Part shown: positions 22,705 to 31,370 of the stretch, one piece after another
How the letters are laid out: the number at the start of each line of letters is the position of its first letter
How positions within the stretch are numbered: position 1 is the stretch's first letter
Source of the DNA: an uncultured beta proteobacterium
GTDB taxonomy: Bacteria; Pseudomonadota; Gammaproteobacteria; Burkholderiales; Burkholderiaceae_C
Length of the DNA: 38,441 nucleotides
Direction: 5' to 3'
Assembly (NCBI GenBank): GCA_903838565.1
Contig: CAILZB010000001.1
Coordinates: 1-38,441 of the forward strand
Made by a program: the position numbers and the translations under genes
The notes under the pieces: model-generated
The model's database searches: none
Seen by the model: only the letters and a program-made list of their open reading frames with translations
Told to the model about the DNA's origin: nothing

Positions 22705-24714
22705 ATGCCTGAGTACCTTGCCCCGGGTGTCTACGTCGAAGAATCATCGTTCCGCGCAAAATCCATCGAGGGTGTATCGACCACCGAAACCGGCTTCATC
22801 GGGCCGACTCGCTTTGGCCCGGTTCATCTCCAACCCGAGAGTGTGTCCACCATCGGCGAGTTCGAACAGGCCTACGGTGGTGGTGAATCCTTGGCCTTCG
22901 ATGATGCTCCCGCTACGCCCAACTTTTTGTGGCACGCGGCGCGCGCATTCTTCGCCGAGGGTGGCAAGCAGTTGTACATCTCGCGGGTCTTTCGGCCGTT
23001 GCAGGGTGCCTACGCGCCGATCGCCGCCGAGCACGAACTGGCGTCGCCGACCAATCTGGGCACAAGCAGCGCGCCGCGCTACGCTGACGGCGTAGCCCGC
23101 GTGGCGTCAAGTCGCACCGGCGATATCGCCATCCGGTCGCGCCATCCCGGCGCTATGGGCAACCTGCGGGTCAAGCTCACGCTCAAGGGTCGATCCAACA
23201 TACTGGGGTCCAATGCGGGTGCTGTTCCGGGCGGCCGCGCTGCCACGTTGGGGTCCCTTGCCGACAAAGACCTGGTGTGGATTCAGGATGCGAGCCATGC
23301 ATCCGCGCCGTGCAACACCGGTGCCTTCCATATCGCGCACGGGAGCCCCGGCGGCACGCTCTGGCAGTTCGAGTCCATGGCGGGCGGCGCGCTGCAATCC
23401 GTTGCCGAACTGTTCAGCAACGGGGTCGATACCGCCGCTGGCGATGCCGTACGTGTCGTCACCCTCAGCATCACGCTGCAAAGCGCCGACGGTCAAAGCG
23501 ACCTTGCATGCTGGTCCGACTTGGCTCTGGATCCGGGCCACCAGGGCAGCGCTGGCGCTGACTCGGTATTCGATGCATTCGCGAATACGCCTGCGGCAAA
23601 CAGCGGTGCACGCCTGATGCCACTGGTGATTGCCCGCTCCAGCACCGCCGTGACGAGTGCGTTGCACGTGCTCTCGGCGCTGTTCGGCGCCAATCCGACG
23701 GCCTTGCTGGAGCCGGACGCTGTCGAGCAGGCGCGTGGCATCGGAGCCGCCGACAAACTGGGCACCGGGGTCTCGGTCAATGACCTGCCCCTGGTCGGCG
23801 GCAACGACGGACTGCGCCCGCAGGCGCAGGACTACGCGGGTGAGGCCGATCCCCAAAAGGCCTATGCGCTGGGGCTGGAGCAGCTCGCGCAAATCGATGA
23901 CATCTCGATCGTTGCCGCACCGGGTGTGACCTGGAACTACGGCGCCTTTGAAGACCACGCCGACAGCGTCAACCAGCTTTTGATTGCGCACGCCGAGCGC
24001 ATGCGCTACCGGATCGCGGTGCTTGACAGCGCCGATGGCCAGAACGTCGCCGCTGTGCGCGCCATGCGCGCCAAGTTCGATTCCAGCCATGCCGCGCTGT
24101 ATTACCCCTGGGTCAAGGTCCTCGATCCCGTCACTCGCCGCGAAATCTGCATGCCGCCGAGCGGCTTTGTGGCGGGCATCTACGTGCGCAGCGACATCGA
24201 GCATGGCGTCGCCACGGCCCCAGCGAACGAACTGGTGAGTTCGGCGCTGGGATTGGAAGCTTTGCTCGACAAGAGCCAGCAGGAGGTGCTCAACCCCGAG
24301 GGAATCAACTGCTTGCGCAGCTTTGTGGGGCGCGGCCTGCGGCTTTGGGGCGCGCGCACTCTCAGCAGTGATCCGGAGCGGAAGTACGTCAATCAGCGAC
24401 GCTACTTCGCCTACCTCGAACGTTCCATCGTGAAGGGAACGCAGTGGGCGGCATTCGAACCCAATGGCGAGCCGCTGTGGGCGAACATGTGCGCCAGCAT
24501 CCAAGACTTCCTGCTGAATGAATGGAGAACTGGCGCGCTGTCAGGTTCCAAGCCCGAGCAGGCCTACTTCGTGCGCTGCGACCGCAGCACGATGACACAA
24601 TCCGATCTGGACAACGGGCGCCTGATCTGCCTGGTCGGTGTGGCTTCGATCAGGCCGGCCGAGTTCGTCATTTTCCGCCTCGAACAGTGGACTGCCGACC
24701 GCAAAGACCGTTGA
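22705..24714 (+). CDS. phage-type contractile tail sheath protein, solitary
   Basis: A complete tail sheath homologue of 669 residues. It begins MPEYLAPGVYVEESSFRAKS then GVSTTETGFIGPTRFGP, the usual N-terminal sheath start. Its conserved C-terminal sheath domain is intact: WAAFEPNGEPLWANMCASIQ, DFLLNEWRTGALSGSKPEQA, YFVRCDRSTMTQSDLDNGRL and GVASIRPAEFVIFRLEQWT. In phages, tailocins, T6SS-like and extracellular contractile injection systems the sheath polymerises around a tube and contracts. Here no tube, baseplate, spike, AAA+ ATPase or measure protein is found on either side: the neighbours are a VTT membrane protein and yebC. The ATG at 22705 has AGGAGAG 8 nt upstream; an in-frame ATG 11 codons earlier lacks one. 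The middle (about 140-330) is an insertion-type variable domain. Confidence 0.9.
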   Translation: MPEYLAPGVYVEESSFRAKSIEGVSTTETGFIGPTRFGPVHLQPESVSTIGEFEQAYGGGESLAFDDAPATPNFLWHAARAFFAEGGKQLYISRVFRPLQGAYAPIAAEHELASPTNLGTSSAPRYADGVARVASSRTGDIAIRSRHPGAMGNLRVKLTLKGRSNILGSNAGAVPGGRAATLGSLADKDLVWIQDASHASAPCNTGAFHIAHGSPGGTLWQFESMAGGALQSVAELFSNGVDTAAGDAVRVVTLSITLQSADGQSDLACWSDLALDPGHQGSAGADSVFDAFANTPAANSGARLMPLVIARSSTAVTSALHVLSALFGANPTALLEPDAVEQARGIGAADKLGTGVSVNDLPLVGGNDGLRPQAQDYAGEADPQKAYALGLEQLAQIDDISIVAAPGVTWNYGAFEDHADSVNQLLIAHAERMRYRIAVLDSADGQNVAAVRAMRAKFDSSHAALYYPWVKVLDPVTRREICMPPSGFVAGIYVRSDIEHGVATAPANELVSSALGLEALLDKSQQEVLNPEGINCLRSFVGRGLRLWGARTLSSDPERKYVNQRRYFAYLERSIVKGTQWAAFEPNGEPLWANMCASIQDFLLNEWRTGALSGSKPEQAYFVRCDRSTMTQSDLDNGRLICLVGVASIRPAEFVIFRLEQWTADRKDR

Positions 24715-24730
24715 TGGCCTAGGGGGCGCA

Positions 24731-24743
24731 ACCACTTTGTGGT
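24731..24743. terminator. short hairpin between convergent genes
   Basis: ACCAC-TTT-GTGGT lies in the 34-bp gap between the sheath and yebC stop codons. It has no T-run on either strand, so terminator function is weakly supported. Confidence 0.25.
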
Positions 24744-24748
24744 GAAAG

Positions 24749-25462
24749 TCAGCCTGCCAGGCCGACGAACACATTTTGCACATCGTCATTCGCGTCGATG
24801 GCCGCGAGAAAACCCTCGACTTCCTCGAGTTGCTCCGCGCTCAGGTTCGCCGGATTCACCGGGTTCTTGGACTTGTAGCCGAGCTTGGCGGACAGCACGT
24901 TGAAGCCGTGCGTCGGCAGCGCGCGGCTCACCAGATCCAGGTCGGTCGGATCGGTCAGGAACAGCGTCACGCCTTCTTCGTCGGCCGCTTCAAAGTCCTG
25001 CGCGCCGGCTTCGATGGCGGCCAGCTCTGCATCAGCGCCCGCGACGGCGGGCTCGGCTTCGATCATGCCCACATGGTCAAAGTCCCAGGCCACCGAGCCG
25101 GAGGTGCCGAGCTGCCCCTTGCGAAACAGCACGCGCATTTCTGGCGCGGTGCGGTTCACGTTGTCGGTCAGGCATTCGACCATGACGGCCACTTGGTGCG
25201 GGGCAAAGCCTTCGTAGATCACGTGTTCGAAGTTGACGACCTCGCCCGTGAGGCCTGCACCCTTCTTGATGGCGCGGTCCAGCGTGTCCTTGGGCATGGA
25301 GACCTTGCGCGCCTGCTCCACCAGCAGCCGTAGCCGGGCGTTGCCGGCGGGGTCGGCGCCGCTGCGCGCCGCCACCATGATGTCCTTGGACAATTTGCCA
25401 AAAACCCGTCCCTTGGCGCTTGCCGCCAAATCCTTGCCTTTTGCTTTCCACTGCGCGCCCAT
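24749..25462 (-). CDS. yebC: YebC/PmpR-family regulator or translation factor
   Basis: A 237-residue member of the YebC/TACO1 family. The signature is seen at residues 1-60: [41 protein letters not shown], then [25 protein letters not shown], and later [23 protein letters not shown]. Family members were described as transcription regulators (PmpR) and more recently as translation factors relieving stalls at proline-rich stretches. The protein start MGAQWKAKG departs a little from the canonical MAGHSKWANI start. A ribosome binding site (AAGGAT) precedes the ATG. It is divergent from dinB with a 47-bp gap and convergent with the sheath gene. Confidence 0.9.
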   Translation of the reverse strand: MGAQWKAKGKDLAASAKGRVFGKLSKDIMVAARSGADPAGNARLRLLVEQARKVSMPKDTLDRAIKKGAGLTGEVVNFEHVIYEGFAPHQVAVMVECLTDNVNRTAPEMRVLFRKGQLGTSGSVAWDFDHVGMIEAEPAVAGADAELAAIEAGAQDFEAADEEGVTLFLTDPTDLDLVSRALPTHGFNVLSAKLGYKSKNPVNPANLSAEQLEEVEGFLAAIDANDDVQNVFVGLAG

Positions 25463-25497
25463 GTCGGTATCCTTGTTTTGTGGTTGGTTCAGCTTGC

Positions 25498-25503
25498 TAT
25501 GCT
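25498..25503 (+). promoter_or_regulatory. -10 element placed for a leaderless mRNA (dinB)
   Basis: TATGCT ends 6 nt before the GTG at 25510. TTGTTT at 25473-25478 is a possible -35 with a long 19-bp spacer. No LexA-type CTGT-N8-ACAG box is visible, so SOS control is not supported by the sequence. Confidence 0.5.
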
Positions 25504-25509
25504 AACAAG

Positions 25510-26739
25510 GTGCGCGCACCCACTGTCCCCATCCGCCGAATCGCCCATCTGGACATGGACGCTTTTTACGCGTCGGTGGAACTGCTGCGCTACCCGCAGC
25601 TCAAGGGTCTGCCGGTGGTGATTGGCGGCGGCAGGCGCGCCGTGGACGCGGCGATTGCGCCGGGCCAGGAGGCGCTGCCCCTGGGTGAGATCCCGCTGTC
25701 GCAGTTTCCGCTGCTCAAGGACTACACCGGGCGCGGCGTCATCACCACCGCCACCTATGCGGCGCGCCAGTTCGGCGTGGGCTCCGCCATGGGCCTGATG
25801 AAGGCGGCCAAGCTGTGCCCGCAGGCCATCATCCTGCCGGTGGATTTTCCGGAATACGGCAAGTACTCGCGCTTGTTCAAAAGCGTCATCACCGAGATCG
25901 CCCCGGTGATGCAGGACCGTGGCGTGGACGAGGTCTACATCGACTTCACCGAGGTGCCCGGCGGCCAGCGCGAGGGCGGGCGCGTGCTGGCGCGCCTGAT
26001 CCAGAAAGCGATCTTCGACGCCACGGGCCTGACCTGCTCGGTCGGTGTCGCGCCGAACAAGCTGCTGGCCAAGATGGCGAGCGAGTTCAACAAGCCCAAT
26101 GGCATTTCCGTCGTGCTGGAGCAGGACCTGGAGACGCTGATCTGGCCGCTGGCCTGCCGCAAGATCAACGGCATCGGACCCAAGGCCGACGAGAAGCTCC
26201 AGGCGCTGGGCATCAAGACCATAGGCGAGCTCGCCGCCAAGGAACTGCACTGGCTGGTCGAGCACTTTGGACGGGCCACCGGCGCCTGGATGTTTGAAGC
26301 CTCGCACGGCCGCGACGATCGCGAACTGAGCCTGGACAGCGAGCCCGTGTCCATCAGCCGCGAGACCACGTTCGAGCGCGATCTGCACGCGGTGCGCGAC
26401 AAGGCCGAGCTGAGCGCCGTCTTCACGCGATTGTGCGAGCAGGTCGCATCCGACCTGCAGCGCAAGGGCTACCTGGGCAAGACCATCGGCATCAAGCTGC
26501 GCTATGACGACTTCAAGGGCGTCACAAGGGACCAGACGATTGACCGCTACATCGCCGATGCCGCCTCGATCCGCCGCGCCGCGGGGCAGGCGCTCAAACG
26601 CGCGCCGCTGACGCAACGCCTGCGCCTGCTGGGCGTGCGCGTTGGCGCCCTGATCAAGGAAGACGACGCCAAGCGTTACAGTGACAACAAGGAAACCCCA
26701 CACCATGAACAAGATGCACTGCTTTTCCCTGACGATTGA
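25510..26739 (+). CDS. dinB: Y-family DNA polymerase IV
   Basis: Translesion DNA polymerase of 409 residues. Catalytic carboxylates are present: HLDMDAFYASVE near residue 15 and GVDEVYIDFTEV near 140. The Y-family palm/finger motif TATYAARQFGVGSAM is present, as are the helix-hairpin-helix thumb region (INGIGPKADEKLQALGIKTI) and the little-finger domain with SISRETTFERDL. Compared with E. coli DinB there is an insertion of about 30 residues between VVIGGGRR and GVITTATYA, a feature I associate with betaproteobacterial DinB. The start is GTG; upstream codons in the open frame lie in the promoter. The C-terminus overlaps the next gene by 35 bp. It has no C-terminal clamp-binding motif that I can name with certainty, though QDALLFPDD (QxxLLF-like) fits one. 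Confidence 0.93.
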   Translation: MRAPTVPIRRIAHLDMDAFYASVELLRYPQLKGLPVVIGGGRRAVDAAIAPGQEALPLGEIPLSQFPLLKDYTGRGVITTATYAARQFGVGSAMGLMKAAKLCPQAIILPVDFPEYGKYSRLFKSVITEIAPVMQDRGVDEVYIDFTEVPGGQREGGRVLARLIQKAIFDATGLTCSVGVAPNKLLAKMASEFNKPNGISVVLEQDLETLIWPLACRKINGIGPKADEKLQALGIKTIGELAAKELHWLVEHFGRATGAWMFEASHGRDDRELSLDSEPVSISRETTFERDLHAVRDKAELSAVFTRLCEQVASDLQRKGYLGKTIGIKLRYDDFKGVTRDQTIDRYIADAASIRRAAGQALKRAPLTQRLRLLGVRVGALIKEDDAKRYSDNKETPHHEQDALLFPDD

Positions 26740-27547
26740 CGCCCATGTGGCGCACCTGGTGCTGAGTCAGCCCGAGGCGCTCAACACCATGGGCCCGACC
26801 TTCTGGCGCGAGCTCGACGCGGTGCTGACGCAACTGCACCAGAGCGGCGAGGCGCGGGTCTTGGTGATCTCCAGCACCGGCAAGCACTTCAGCGCGGGCA
26901 TGGCGCTGGAGACCTTCAGCGCATCCCCACTGGACGACCAGAGCGCGCCGGGACGCGCCGCGGTGTTCGATCTGCTGGGCGACATGCAGGCCACCTTCAC
27001 CCAACTGGAAACCCTGCGCATGCCGGTGATCGCCGCCATTCAGGGCGGCTGCATCGGCGGCGCGGTGGACATGGTGAGCGCCTGCTGCATCCGCTACGCG
27101 ACGACCGAGGCCTTCTTCTGCATCCAGGAGATCAACATCGGCATGGTGGCCGATGTGGGCACGCTGCAGCGGTTGCCCAAGCTGATTCCGCTGGCCGTGG
27201 TGAAGGAGTTGGCCTACACCGGGTGGCGCCTGGGCGCCGAGAAGGCGCTGGCCTATGGTCTGGTGAACGCGGTGTTTGCTTCACACGGGGAGATGCTGGC
27301 CGCGGCGCTGCAGTGCGCGCAGGAGATCGCCGCCAAACCGCCGGTGGCGATCTGGGGCACGAAGCAGGCGATCCACTACGCGCGCGACCATTCGGTGGAC
27401 GACGCACTCAAACAGATGGGCTGGTTGCAGGGCGCGATCTGGAGCAATGCCAACGTGCGCGAAGCGGTGACGGCGATGAAGGAAAAACGCGCCGGAAAGT
27501 TCGACGACCTGGCGCCGCTGCAGTCGTTCAAGGACCTCGGGCAATAG
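26705..27547 (+). CDS. crotonase-fold enzyme, delta3,5-delta2,4-dienoyl-CoA isomerase-like
   Basis: Enoyl-CoA hydratase/isomerase family protein of 280 residues. The oxyanion-hole segments are GKHFSAGMALETF and QGGCIGGAVDMVSACCIRYA. The stretch GGAVDMV...FFCIQEINIGMVADVGTLQRLPKLI aligns with rat ECH1 so that all three catalytic acids (Asp176, Glu196 and Asp204 in ECH1) are conserved, which separates it from hydratases and points to dienoyl-CoA isomerase activity in degradation of unsaturated fatty acids. The ATG at 26705 has AAGGAAA about 8 nt upstream and lies inside the dinB 3' end in another frame, so the two are probably cotranscribed. The next gene, queF, is convergent, 5 bp away. Confidence 0.87.
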   Translation: MNKMHCFSLTIDAHVAHLVLSQPEALNTMGPTFWRELDAVLTQLHQSGEARVLVISSTGKHFSAGMALETFSASPLDDQSAPGRAAVFDLLGDMQATFTQLETLRMPVIAAIQGGCIGGAVDMVSACCIRYATTEAFFCIQEINIGMVADVGTLQRLPKLIPLAVVKELAYTGWRLGAEKALAYGLVNAVFASHGEMLAAALQCAQEIAAKPPVAIWGTKQAIHYARDHSVDDALKQMGWLQGAIWSNANVREAVTAMKEKRAGKFDDLAPLQSFKDLGQ

Positions 27548-27552
27548 CGGGC

Positions 27553-28401
27553 TTACTGGCGCGCGGTGCGGATATTGGCCGGCAGCGGCTGCGGATAGCT
27601 GGTGCGAAACGGGTTGATGTCCAGGCCGCCGCGGCGCGTGTAGCGTGCATAGACCGCCAGCCTGTTCGGTTGGCAGCGCGTCCACAGGTCCATGTAGATG
27701 CGCTCCACGCACTGCTCGTGAAACTCGTTGTGGTTGCGAAAACTCACCAGGTACTGCAGCAGGCCTTCCTGCTCGATCTGCGGCCCGCTGTAGCTGATCT
27801 GCACGCTGGCCCAGTCGGGTTGGCCCGTGACCAGGCAGTTGCTCTTGAGCAGGTTCGAGCACAGCACCTCGCTCACCGGCCCCTCGTCCTTGTTCGACTT
27901 CAGCAGGTCCGGCGCCGGGGTGTAGCGCGTGCATTCGATGTCGAGCCGGTCCAGGCTCAGGCCGTCGATCTCGTGCACCGGCTCGCGGTCGAACATGTCG
28001 GGCAGCAGCAGCTTCACGCCCACCGTGGATTGCAGCACGCCGCCGCGCCACACGGCTTCGCTGATGTCGGCACGGATGCGTTCGCGCACCTCTTGCGCGT
28101 CGGTGAAGCGGGTGTTGGTGAAGCTGTTGAGGTAGAGCTTGAACGACTTGCTCTCGACGATGTGGGTGGACTCGCAGGGCACGGTGATGTGCGCCAGCGC
28201 GACCTGCGGTTTGCCGCGCAGGTTCAACCAGCTGAGCTCGAACGCGGTCCACAAATCGGCGCCCAGAAACGGCAGGGCGCCGCTGATGCCCACCTCGGTG
28301 CGCTTGGCCGCGCGGGAAATGGGAAACAGCAGACTGGCGTCGTACTGGTCGATGTACGGAGCCGGCTTGCCCAGCGGGGATTGTTCTGGAGAAAAGGTCA
28401 T
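27553..28401 (-). CDS. queF: NADPH-dependent 7-cyano-7-deazaguanine reductase
   Basis: Reduces preQ0 to preQ1 in queuosine biosynthesis, the tRNA wobble modification. It is the long, two-domain form: 282 residues, the same as the E. coli enzyme. The QueF family motif [12 protein letters not shown] lies in the N-terminal half. The catalytic Cys and proton-relay Asp are in [18 protein letters not shown], and the substrate-binding Glu/His are in [19 protein letters not shown]. The ATG at 28401 is 13 bp after the yaaA stop, so the two form an operon. The frame is open 31 codons further upstream, but those codons overlap yaaA and are not conserved-looking. No other queuosine gene is nearby. Confidence 0.93.
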   Translation of the reverse strand: MTFSPEQSPLGKPAPYIDQYDASLLFPISRAAKRTEVGISGALPFLGADLWTAFELSWLNLRGKPQVALAHITVPCESTHIVESKSFKLYLNSFTNTRFTDAQEVRERIRADISEAVWRGGVLQSTVGVKLLLPDMFDREPVHEIDGLSLDRLDIECTRYTPAPDLLKSNKDEGPVSEVLCSNLLKSNCLVTGQPDWASVQISYSGPQIEQEGLLQYLVSFRNHNEFHEQCVERIYMDLWTRCQPNRLAVYARYTRRGGLDINPFRTSYPQPLPANIRTARQ

Positions 28402-28414
28402 GGCGCAGGTGGTT

Positions 28415-29191
28415 TCAGTCGGCGATCTTGCGGCGGAACACATAGCGATCCGGCTCGGAATTCGCGGCAGAAAAGGCGTAGCCTTCGGCGTCAAAGCCCT
28501 GCAGTTGCTGTGGCAGCGCGAGGCGCTGGGTCACGGCGTAGCGTGCCATCAAGCCGCGGGCGCGCTTGGCAAAAAAGCTGATCACCTTGTATTTGCCGTT
28601 CTTGTGGTCTTCGAAAACGCATTCCAGCACACGGGCCTTGAGTGTATTGAGATCGACCGCCTTGAAGTATTCCTGCGAAGCCAGATTCACGATCACCGGC
28701 GACTTGTCGGCAGCCAGGCGCTGGTTCAGGTACTGCGCGATCTGCGCGCCCCAGAATTTGTACAGGTTGGCTCCTCTGGGCGTGGCCAGGGCCGTCCCCA
28801 TCTCCAGCCGGTAGGGCTGCATCCGGTCCAGCGGGCGCAGCACGCCGTACAGGCCGCTCAGTATGCACAGGTGCTGCTGCGCCCACTGCAGATCGGCGTC
28901 ACCCAGCGAGCGGGCGTCCAGACCGCCGTACACGTCGCCGTCGAAGGCCAGCACGGCCTGGCGCGAATTCTTCGCGGTGAACTTGGGACTCCAGGCCGCA
29001 TAGCGCTGGACATTCAGTTTGGCCAGGGCCTCGCTCAGATCCATCAGTTCGGCCACCTGCCCGGGCGTGAGTGTTTGCAGCACGTCAATGAGCTCGGCCG
29101 ACTGCGCCACGAAAGCCGGCAGGCTGTGCTCCCTGGACGTGATGGGAGAGTCGTAGTCCAGCGACTTGGCGGGGGAAAGCAGAAACAGCAT
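28415..29191 (-). CDS. yaaA: peroxide-stress protein YaaA (DUF328)
   Basis: A 258-residue YaaA family protein. In E. coli it is induced by OxyR and limits damage from hydrogen peroxide by lowering free intracellular iron; it has a DNA-binding fold with a helix-hairpin-helix. Characteristic segments are [16 protein letters not shown] at the start, [39 protein letters not shown], and the C-terminal [17 protein letters not shown]. Full length. It precedes queF. Upstream on its strand, CATAAT (29220-29215) is a plausible -10, flanked by the inverted repeat CCGGTGA-N17-TCACCGG (29201-29231), which may be an operator. Confidence 0.93.
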   Translation of the reverse strand: MLFLLSPAKSLDYDSPITSREHSLPAFVAQSAELIDVLQTLTPGQVAELMDLSEALAKLNVQRYAAWSPKFTAKNSRQAVLAFDGDVYGGLDARSLGDADLQWAQQHLCILSGLYGVLRPLDRMQPYRLEMGTALATPRGANLYKFWGAQIAQYLNQRLAADKSPVIVNLASQEYFKAVDLNTLKARVLECVFEDHKNGKYKVISFFAKRARGLMARYAVTQRLALPQQLQGFDAEGYAFSAANSEPDRYVFRRKIAD

Positions 29192-29200
29192 GGTGGTGGT

Positions 29201-29231
29201 CCGGTGAGCTGCGTATTATGCGTTTCACCGG
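29201..29231. promoter_or_regulatory. inverted repeat around the yaaA -10
   Basis: CCGGTGA and TCACCGG form a perfect 7-bp inverted repeat whose 17-nt centre holds CATAAT (minus strand), the best -10 candidate for yaaA-queF. A repressor or activator dimer could bind there. It does not look like an OxyR site that I can recognise. Confidence 0.35.
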
Positions 29232-29296
29232 CACCGCACCGACTCACCGCTGACCCTGTTGGCCGTGTAAGCCCATGCGGGCCAATGGCGCGAACC

Positions 29297-29887
29297 TCAG
29301 GCCAGATCGCCGGCCAGGGACGCCAGCGTATCGGCAGCGATGTTCACGTGCGCCGGATAGTGGTTGTGGTCGCACCCGAGCTTGACATTGGCGCCAGCGC
29401 GCACGGCGGCGCACATGGCGGGCGTGAGCTCGAAGCGCACAAAGTGCACGGCCGACGTCTTCTCGTCGTTGGAGCGCTCCAGGTCTTCATCGGCGATGCC
29501 GTAGACGCGGCTCTGGCCTTCGACTTCCACGAACCAGCGGTGCTCCACGCCGATCAGGCGCGCCAGCTCGCGCTTGCGTTCGTTCACATCGGGATACTCC
29601 AGCAGCACCGTGGCCTTCCAGTTGCTGCCTGTGGGCACCAGCGCCGCGTAGGCGTCGATCTCCTGCTGGATGCCGTCCTCTTCAAAGATCTTTTCGATGC
29701 GCAGCATCTCCTGGATCTGGTAGCGGATCGTGGCCTCGGATTCGAACTGGAATGTCATGTGTTCGCCCAGGTGCACGCTGCGCAGTCTGCGCTGCGCCAG
29801 CACCTCGTCCTTGTGCGACTTGCGGTACTTGCTGTACGCCTCCAGGGACATGAGGCTTTCGGGGGTGATGTGACCGGTGATTTGCAT
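29297..29887 (-). CDS. DUF3501-family protein
   Basis: A 196-residue soluble protein of DUF3501: it starts ITPESLMSLEAYSKYRKSHK then VLAQRRLRSVHLGEHMTFQF, continues TIRYQIQEMLRIEKIFEEDG, and ends with LGCDHNHYPAHVNIAADT. No catalytic motif is established. It lies 9 bp after the iron-sulfur protein stop. The set of rubrerythrin, two-CCG iron-sulfur protein and DUF3501 protein recurs together in proteobacteria, which suggests a shared, still undefined redox role. The His-rich CDHNHYPAH segment near the C-terminus could bind metal, an inference only. Confidence 0.85.
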   Translation of the reverse strand: MQITGHITPESLMSLEAYSKYRKSHKDEVLAQRRLRSVHLGEHMTFQFESEATIRYQIQEMLRIEKIFEEDGIQQEIDAYAALVPTGSNWKATVLLEYPDVNERKRELARLIGVEHRWFVEVEGQSRVYGIADEDLERSNDEKTSAVHFVRFELTPAMCAAVRAGANVKLGCDHNHYPAHVNIAADTLASLAGDLA

Positions 29888-29896
29888 AATATTCTT

Positions 29897-31246
29897 TCAG
29901 TCTAAGCCATACGCTTCGCGGATCAGCGTGAGCGGGTGTTTCTGGGGCGGCGCGCCCAACTGGTTCACCTCGAAGCCCTGTGCGATGTGGTGGCCGCCGA
30001 GCGGGCAGTCGCTGCTGATGACGTCGGGCAGGCCACCGTCCTTGTGGTTGGCCATGGCCTTGAACAGCGGCTTGCCGATCTTCATCGCCTGCTGGTGCGT
30101 GGCCTTCTTCACGCCGAAGGTGCCGGCGTGACCCGAGCAGCGTTCATGCGTTTGCACGCTCGTTCCCGGCACCATCTTGAGCATTTCCTCGGTCTTCTTG
30201 CCGATGTTCTGCACACGTCCGTGGCAGGGAATCTGGTAGCTGATCTTGCCCAGCGCGTGCGGGAATTCCACCTTCAGCAGGCCGTCGCGCTTGCGCGCCA
30301 TCAGGTACTCAAACGGATCCCACATGGCCGCTTTCACCAACTGCACGTCGGCCTCGTCCGGGTACATCAGCGGAAGCTCCTGCTTGAACATCAGCGTGCA
30401 ACTGGGCACGGCGCTCAAGATCGCGTAGCCCTCTTTCGCGTAGCGCGCCAGCACCGGCATGTTGGCCTCCTTGCTGGCGTTCACTGCGTCCAGATCACCC
30501 AGCTCGAGCTTGGGCATGCCGCAGCATTTTTCCTTTTCCACCAGCACGTAGGGCACTTCGTTGTGGTTCAAAATTTTCAACAGGTCGTGGCCGATGCCGG
30601 GCTCGTTGTAGTTGACGAAGCAGGTGGCAAAGATCGCCACCTTGCCAGGTGTTTTCTCGCCGTTCTTTACGGGGTAGGCGGTGGAATCAGGCGCGCTGGA
30701 GCGGAACTTCTTCGTCGCCAGCTCGGGCAACCAGGCGTCCTTGTCCACGCCCAGCGTCTTTTCCATGAGGCCGCGCGCCAGCGGCGTCTTGTTCACCGTG
30801 TTCGCCACCTGCACCACGATCGGTATCCCGGCAAACTGGCCGTGCAGGTCGGTGGACGCCAGAAACTTCTCGCCGATGCCGACTTCGCCCTTCTTGAACT
30901 TGATCGCCTTGGCGCGCAGCATGGTGTGCGGGAAGTCCAGGTTCCAGGCGTGCGGCGGCGTGTAGGGACACTTGGTCATGTAGCACAGGTCGCACAGGTA
31001 GCACTGGTCCACCACCTTCCAGAAGTCCTGCTTGGCGACGCCGTCGACCTCCATGGTCTTGCTCGCGTCCACCAGATCGAATAGCGTGGGGAAGGAGCCG
31101 CACAGGCTGACGCAGCGCCTGCATCCATGGCAGATATCAAAGATGCGCTCCATCTCGTGCAGCGCCAAATCTTCGTTGAAGAAATCAGGGTTCTTCCAGT
31201 CGAGCGGATGCCGGGTCGGCGCCTGCAGATTGCCTTCGGTGGCCAT
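29897..31246 (-). CDS. iron-sulfur protein with two 4Fe-4S motifs and two CCG domains (GlpC/HdrD-like)
   Basis: A 449-residue cytosolic electron-transfer protein. Two ferredoxin-type motifs CxxCxxCxxxC are present: C39-C42-C45-C49 and C82-C85-C88-C93. Two CCG (DUF224) domains, as in heterodisulfide reductase HdrB/D and GlpC, follow: the first ends KEKCCGMPKLELGD with TCFVNYNEP before it; the second has IPCHGRVQNIGKKT and ends ERCSGHAGTFG, where the central Cys of CCG is Ser, so the second cluster may be altered. No flavin or membrane segment is seen, so partners must supply these. It stands between the rubrerythrin and the DUF3501 gene and is a likely electron donor to the rubrerythrin. Confidence 0.88.
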   Translation of the reverse strand: MATEGNLQAPTRHPLDWKNPDFFNEDLALHEMERIFDICHGCRRCVSLCGSFPTLFDLVDASKTMEVDGVAKQDFWKVVDQCYLCDLCYMTKCPYTPPHAWNLDFPHTMLRAKAIKFKKGEVGIGEKFLASTDLHGQFAGIPIVVQVANTVNKTPLARGLMEKTLGVDKDAWLPELATKKFRSSAPDSTAYPVKNGEKTPGKVAIFATCFVNYNEPGIGHDLLKILNHNEVPYVLVEKEKCCGMPKLELGDLDAVNASKEANMPVLARYAKEGYAILSAVPSCTLMFKQELPLMYPDEADVQLVKAAMWDPFEYLMARKRDGLLKVEFPHALGKISYQIPCHGRVQNIGKKTEEMLKMVPGTSVQTHERCSGHAGTFGVKKATHQQAMKIGKPLFKAMANHKDGGLPDVISSDCPLGGHHIAQGFEVNQLGAPPQKHPLTLIREAYGLD

Positions 31247-31262
31247 GATGTTTCCTTTGAAT

Positions 31263-31307
31263 ATTTACGAAAAGATTCCAGACTCATCCTGAAAGCTTTT
31301 CGTAAAT
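31263..31307. repeat. perfect 12-bp inverted repeat upstream of the iron-sulfur gene
   Basis: ATTTACGAAAAG (31263-31274) and CTTTTCGTAAAT (31296-31307) are exact inverted copies 21 nt apart, starting 16 bp upstream of the iron-sulfur gene ATG. In the operon mRNA they would form a stem just before the ribosome binding site; as DNA they could be an operator. Confidence 0.6.
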
Positions 31308-31332
31308 CGCCACGCCAGAAGCGGCGTAGCGA

Positions 31333-31360
31333 GCGGCTGTCAGCGTTCGCTGGCAGCCGC
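31333..31360 (-). promoter_or_regulatory. strong hairpin after the rubrerythrin gene
   Basis: GCGGCTGTCAGCG and CGCTGGCAGCCGC pair over 13 positions with one wobble pair in one strand sense and a tight loop. It begins 10 bp after the rubrerythrin stop and has no T-run. A hairpin here would suit transcript processing or protection that leaves more rubrerythrin than iron-sulfur protein message. Confidence 0.5.
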
Positions 31361-31370
31361 GGCAGACGTC

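Noticed and set aside
25463..25509. LexA (SOS) box between yebC and dinB
   Set aside because: No CTGT-N8-ACAG pattern or close variant seen.
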